Shown piece by piece: positions 32,847 to 34,135 of a DNA stretch of 34,135 nucleotides. Location: positions 1-34,135 of the forward strand of contig DJAN01000241.1 in assembly GCA_002429615.1 (NCBI GenBank). Direction: 5' to 3'. Position 1 is the stretch's first letter; each line of letters opens with the position of its first letter. The stretch is from Lysobacteraceae bacterium UBA6001. GTDB taxonomy: Bacteria > Pseudomonadota > Gammaproteobacteria > Xanthomonadales > Xanthomonadaceae. The translations under genes and the position numbers were made by a program. The notes beneath the pieces are model-generated. The model saw only the letters and a program-made list of their open reading frames with translations. It was not told the origin of the DNA and ran no database searches.

Positions 32847-33362
32847 CTAGTGAATGTGCAGATCGAATGTCAGCGCCTGCGCCGGATCGGTCGCGCCATC
32901 CCAGCCGCGCCGGTAGTCGAACTGCAGGCGGGTCACGTCCGCGGCGAGCACGCGGAAACTCCAGGTGCGTGCGTCGTCGCGCTGGTCGATGCGCGCGCCC
33001 GGCTCGGCTTCCAGCCGCAGCGAGGGGGGCAGCTGTGCCTGCACTTCCCAGCGGTAGCCGGTGGCCTGGCTTTCGCGCAGGTGCACCCGCAACAGTTGGC
33101 CCGGATGCAGGCGTACCGGCATGGCGGCATCGGTGGCGTCCACGTCCACGATGTTGGCCTGCGATGGCAGGGAGACACGCGGTGAGCTGGCATCGGCCTG
33201 CATGCGCGGCGTCCCCGCGCTGGCGGTGGCGGGGGGTGGGGCGTCGGCAGTACCGCACGCGCTCAAGCACCACGCCATCCCCAGCCAGGCCACGCGAATG
33301 CCGCCGGAACGCAAGGCGTCCCGGCGGCACGATGGTGCGACGGTGGTGTGGTTTCCCGTCAC
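32847..33362 (-). CDS. Lipoprotein with chagasin-like (inhibitor I42) domain
   Basis: A 171-residue lipoprotein. The signal peptide ends in a lipobox 'LSAC' with Cys36 as the lipidated residue. A low-complexity linker follows, then an I42-type domain (about 70-171). The domain shows 'GQLLRVHLRESQATGYRWEV', whose TGYRW equals the conserved NPTTGY loop that enters the protease cleft, then 'ARTWSFRVLAADVTRLQFDY' and 'LTFDLHI'. I42 proteins classically inhibit papain-like cysteine proteases. The GTG start overlaps the TGA of the upstream S8 protease gene (GTGA), so the two are translationally coupled. Control of the secreted protease is possible but crosses protease classes, so it is inference only. 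A shorter start inside the signal region is possible. Confidence 0.82.
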   Translation of the reverse strand: MTGNHTTVAPSCRRDALRSGGIRVAWLGMAWCLSACGTADAPPPATASAGTPRMQADASSPRVSLPSQANIVDVDATDAAMPVRLHPGQLLRVHLRESQATGYRWEVQAQLPPSLRLEAEPGARIDQRDDARTWSFRVLAADVTRLQFDYRRGWDGATDPAQALTFDLHIH

Positions 33363-34135
33363 AGGGTGCGCGCGCGTACCGTCACGCCGGAGGCATCGGC
33401 CGATGCGGCGACCTTGAAGTAGTAATGGCCGGCGGCGGGCGATTTCAGGGTGATGATCTGGTTGGTGCCCGGACGGGTCGAGGCGCCGATGTTGGCGGTG
33501 GCCAGCGGTTCGGACTCGAAGCCGGCATACGCCACCAGCGTGCCGCGGCCGCCGTAGCTGCTGAATTCCAGCGAGCTCTTGCCCGCGGGCACTTCGATCA
33601 CGTAGATCACGCTCTGGCCCGACGCCAGCGGCGGCAGCGACTCGGCGATATTGTCGGTGAGCGGGCGCCCGCTCAGCGGCTGGCCGTAGCTGCGCGCGCG
33701 CTCCACCGCGGCGGCGGCGTCCACGATGCCCGCGCCCAGCGGTTTGCCGGTGTCCTGCTTGACCGGGAACGCGCGTGCGGAGGCCTTCAGCAGCGCTTCG
33801 ACCACCGACGGCGTCAACGGCTGGGCGGCCACGCTCTGCATCAGCGCGACGATGCCGGTCACGTGCGGGGTGGCCATCGAGGTGCCGGTCATGCCGCCGT
33901 ATGCGTCGGCCACCGGCGTGCTGGTGCCACTGTTGACGGTGGACCAGATGTAGCCGTTCGGCACGCCTTCGCTGCCGGCGCCGCCCGGCGCGGCCAGGTC
34001 GACGCCGTCGCCGTAGTTGGAGTAGCTGGCGCGCTGACCGCTGTAGCCGGTCGCACCCACGGTGACGACGTTGGCGCAGCTGGCCGGGGAGTGCCCGGCG
34101 ACGTTGCCGTTGTCGTTGCCGGCGGCCACCACCAC
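33359..34135 (-). CDS. Secreted subtilisin-like (S8) serine protease, C-terminal part, truncated by the window edge
   Basis: The last 258 residues of an S8 peptidase; the pre-pro region and the catalytic Asp and His lie beyond position 34135. 'VVVAAGNDNG' holds the oxyanion-hole Asn, 'SPASCANVVTVGATG' is typical of secreted xanthomonad S8A proteases, and 'GGMTGTSMATPHVTGIVALM' carries the catalytic Ser (residue 86 of the fragment). After the catalytic domain, residues about 160-258 form a PPC (pre-peptidase C-terminal) beta domain ('GQSVIYVIEVPAGKSSLEF', 'GHYYFKVAASADASGVTVRA') often removed during maturation. It is an extracellular enzyme, probably exported by type II secretion. The open frame has no start inside the window. 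Confidence 0.95.
   Translation of the reverse strand: MVVAAGNDNGNVAGHSPASCANVVTVGATGYSGQRASYSNYGDGVDLAAPGGAGSEGVPNGYIWSTVNSGTSTPVADAYGGMTGTSMATPHVTGIVALMQSVAAQPLTPSVVEALLKASARAFPVKQDTGKPLGAGIVDAAAAVERARSYGQPLSGRPLTDNIAESLPPLASGQSVIYVIEVPAGKSSLEFSSYGGRGTLVAYAGFESEPLATANIGASTRPGTNQIITLKSPAAGHYYFKVAASADASGVTVRARTL

Noticed and set aside
1..34135. CRISPR arrays, insertion sequences, integrases or prophage genes
   Set aside because: No regularly spaced direct repeats, transposase or integrase motifs were seen; the only mobile-type sequences are the REP elements.

Overview
The window looks like part of a chromosome from a high-GC gammaproteobacterium of the Xanthomonadaceae/Lysobacteraceae (Xanthomonas, Stenotrophomonas, Lysobacter, Luteimonas, Pseudoxanthomonas group). 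The main reasons are the Clp-type CRP homologue divergent from speD, the trpE / trpG-trpD-trpC arrangement next to it, the coq7 / rplM-rpsI neighbourhood, and GTAG-headed REP palindromes. Genus cannot be fixed from the sequence alone. The first ten bases look like leftover sequencing adapter, and they abut a REP copy, so position 1 is probably a contig end. The last gene, an S8 protease, is cut by the right edge.

Layout: 1-128 adapter-like bases, a REP and the purC terminator. 129-4050 holds purC (-), a short DjlA-like J-protein, rpe, an SSAT-type GNAT acetyltransferase and a YegS-like lipid kinase. 4219-11097 is the tryptophan region: trpE, a threonine aldolase, a periplasmic SIMPL protein, trpG, a small exported protein, trpD, trpC and a PgpC-like HAD phosphatase. 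11156-15148 holds housekeeping genes: clp (-), speD, a guanidine-II riboswitch with terminator ahead of sugE/gdx, coq7 (-), rplM-rpsI, and tRNA-Gln(CTG) (-).

15720-21133 is a tightly overlapping six-gene signalling operon. It encodes RsbR, RsbS and RsbT stressosome proteins, a fused GHKL-ATPase/PP2C phosphatase, a soluble histidine kinase and a REC-PAS-HK-REC hybrid. There is no sigma factor and no DNA-binding or GGDEF output in it. A DUF3228 protein (-) and an MFS transporter follow; the MFS C-terminus is written by a REP pair.

23479-30390 holds an RND permease, its periplasmic adaptor and a TonB-dependent receptor, without an outer-membrane channel gene. They face a convergent membrane-anchored winged-helix/TPR regulator (30410-32749, -). 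The right end carries a lipoprotein of the chagasin-like I42 inhibitor family, overlapping by 4 nt the end of a secreted subtilisin-like protease (both -).

The strongest non-coding find is the riboswitch at 12832-12912. Two ACGG-loop hairpins are followed by a 12-bp terminator with eight Ts, and the second hairpin shares five bases with the terminator stem. This suggests guanidinium-induced antitermination of the guanidinium exporter gene.
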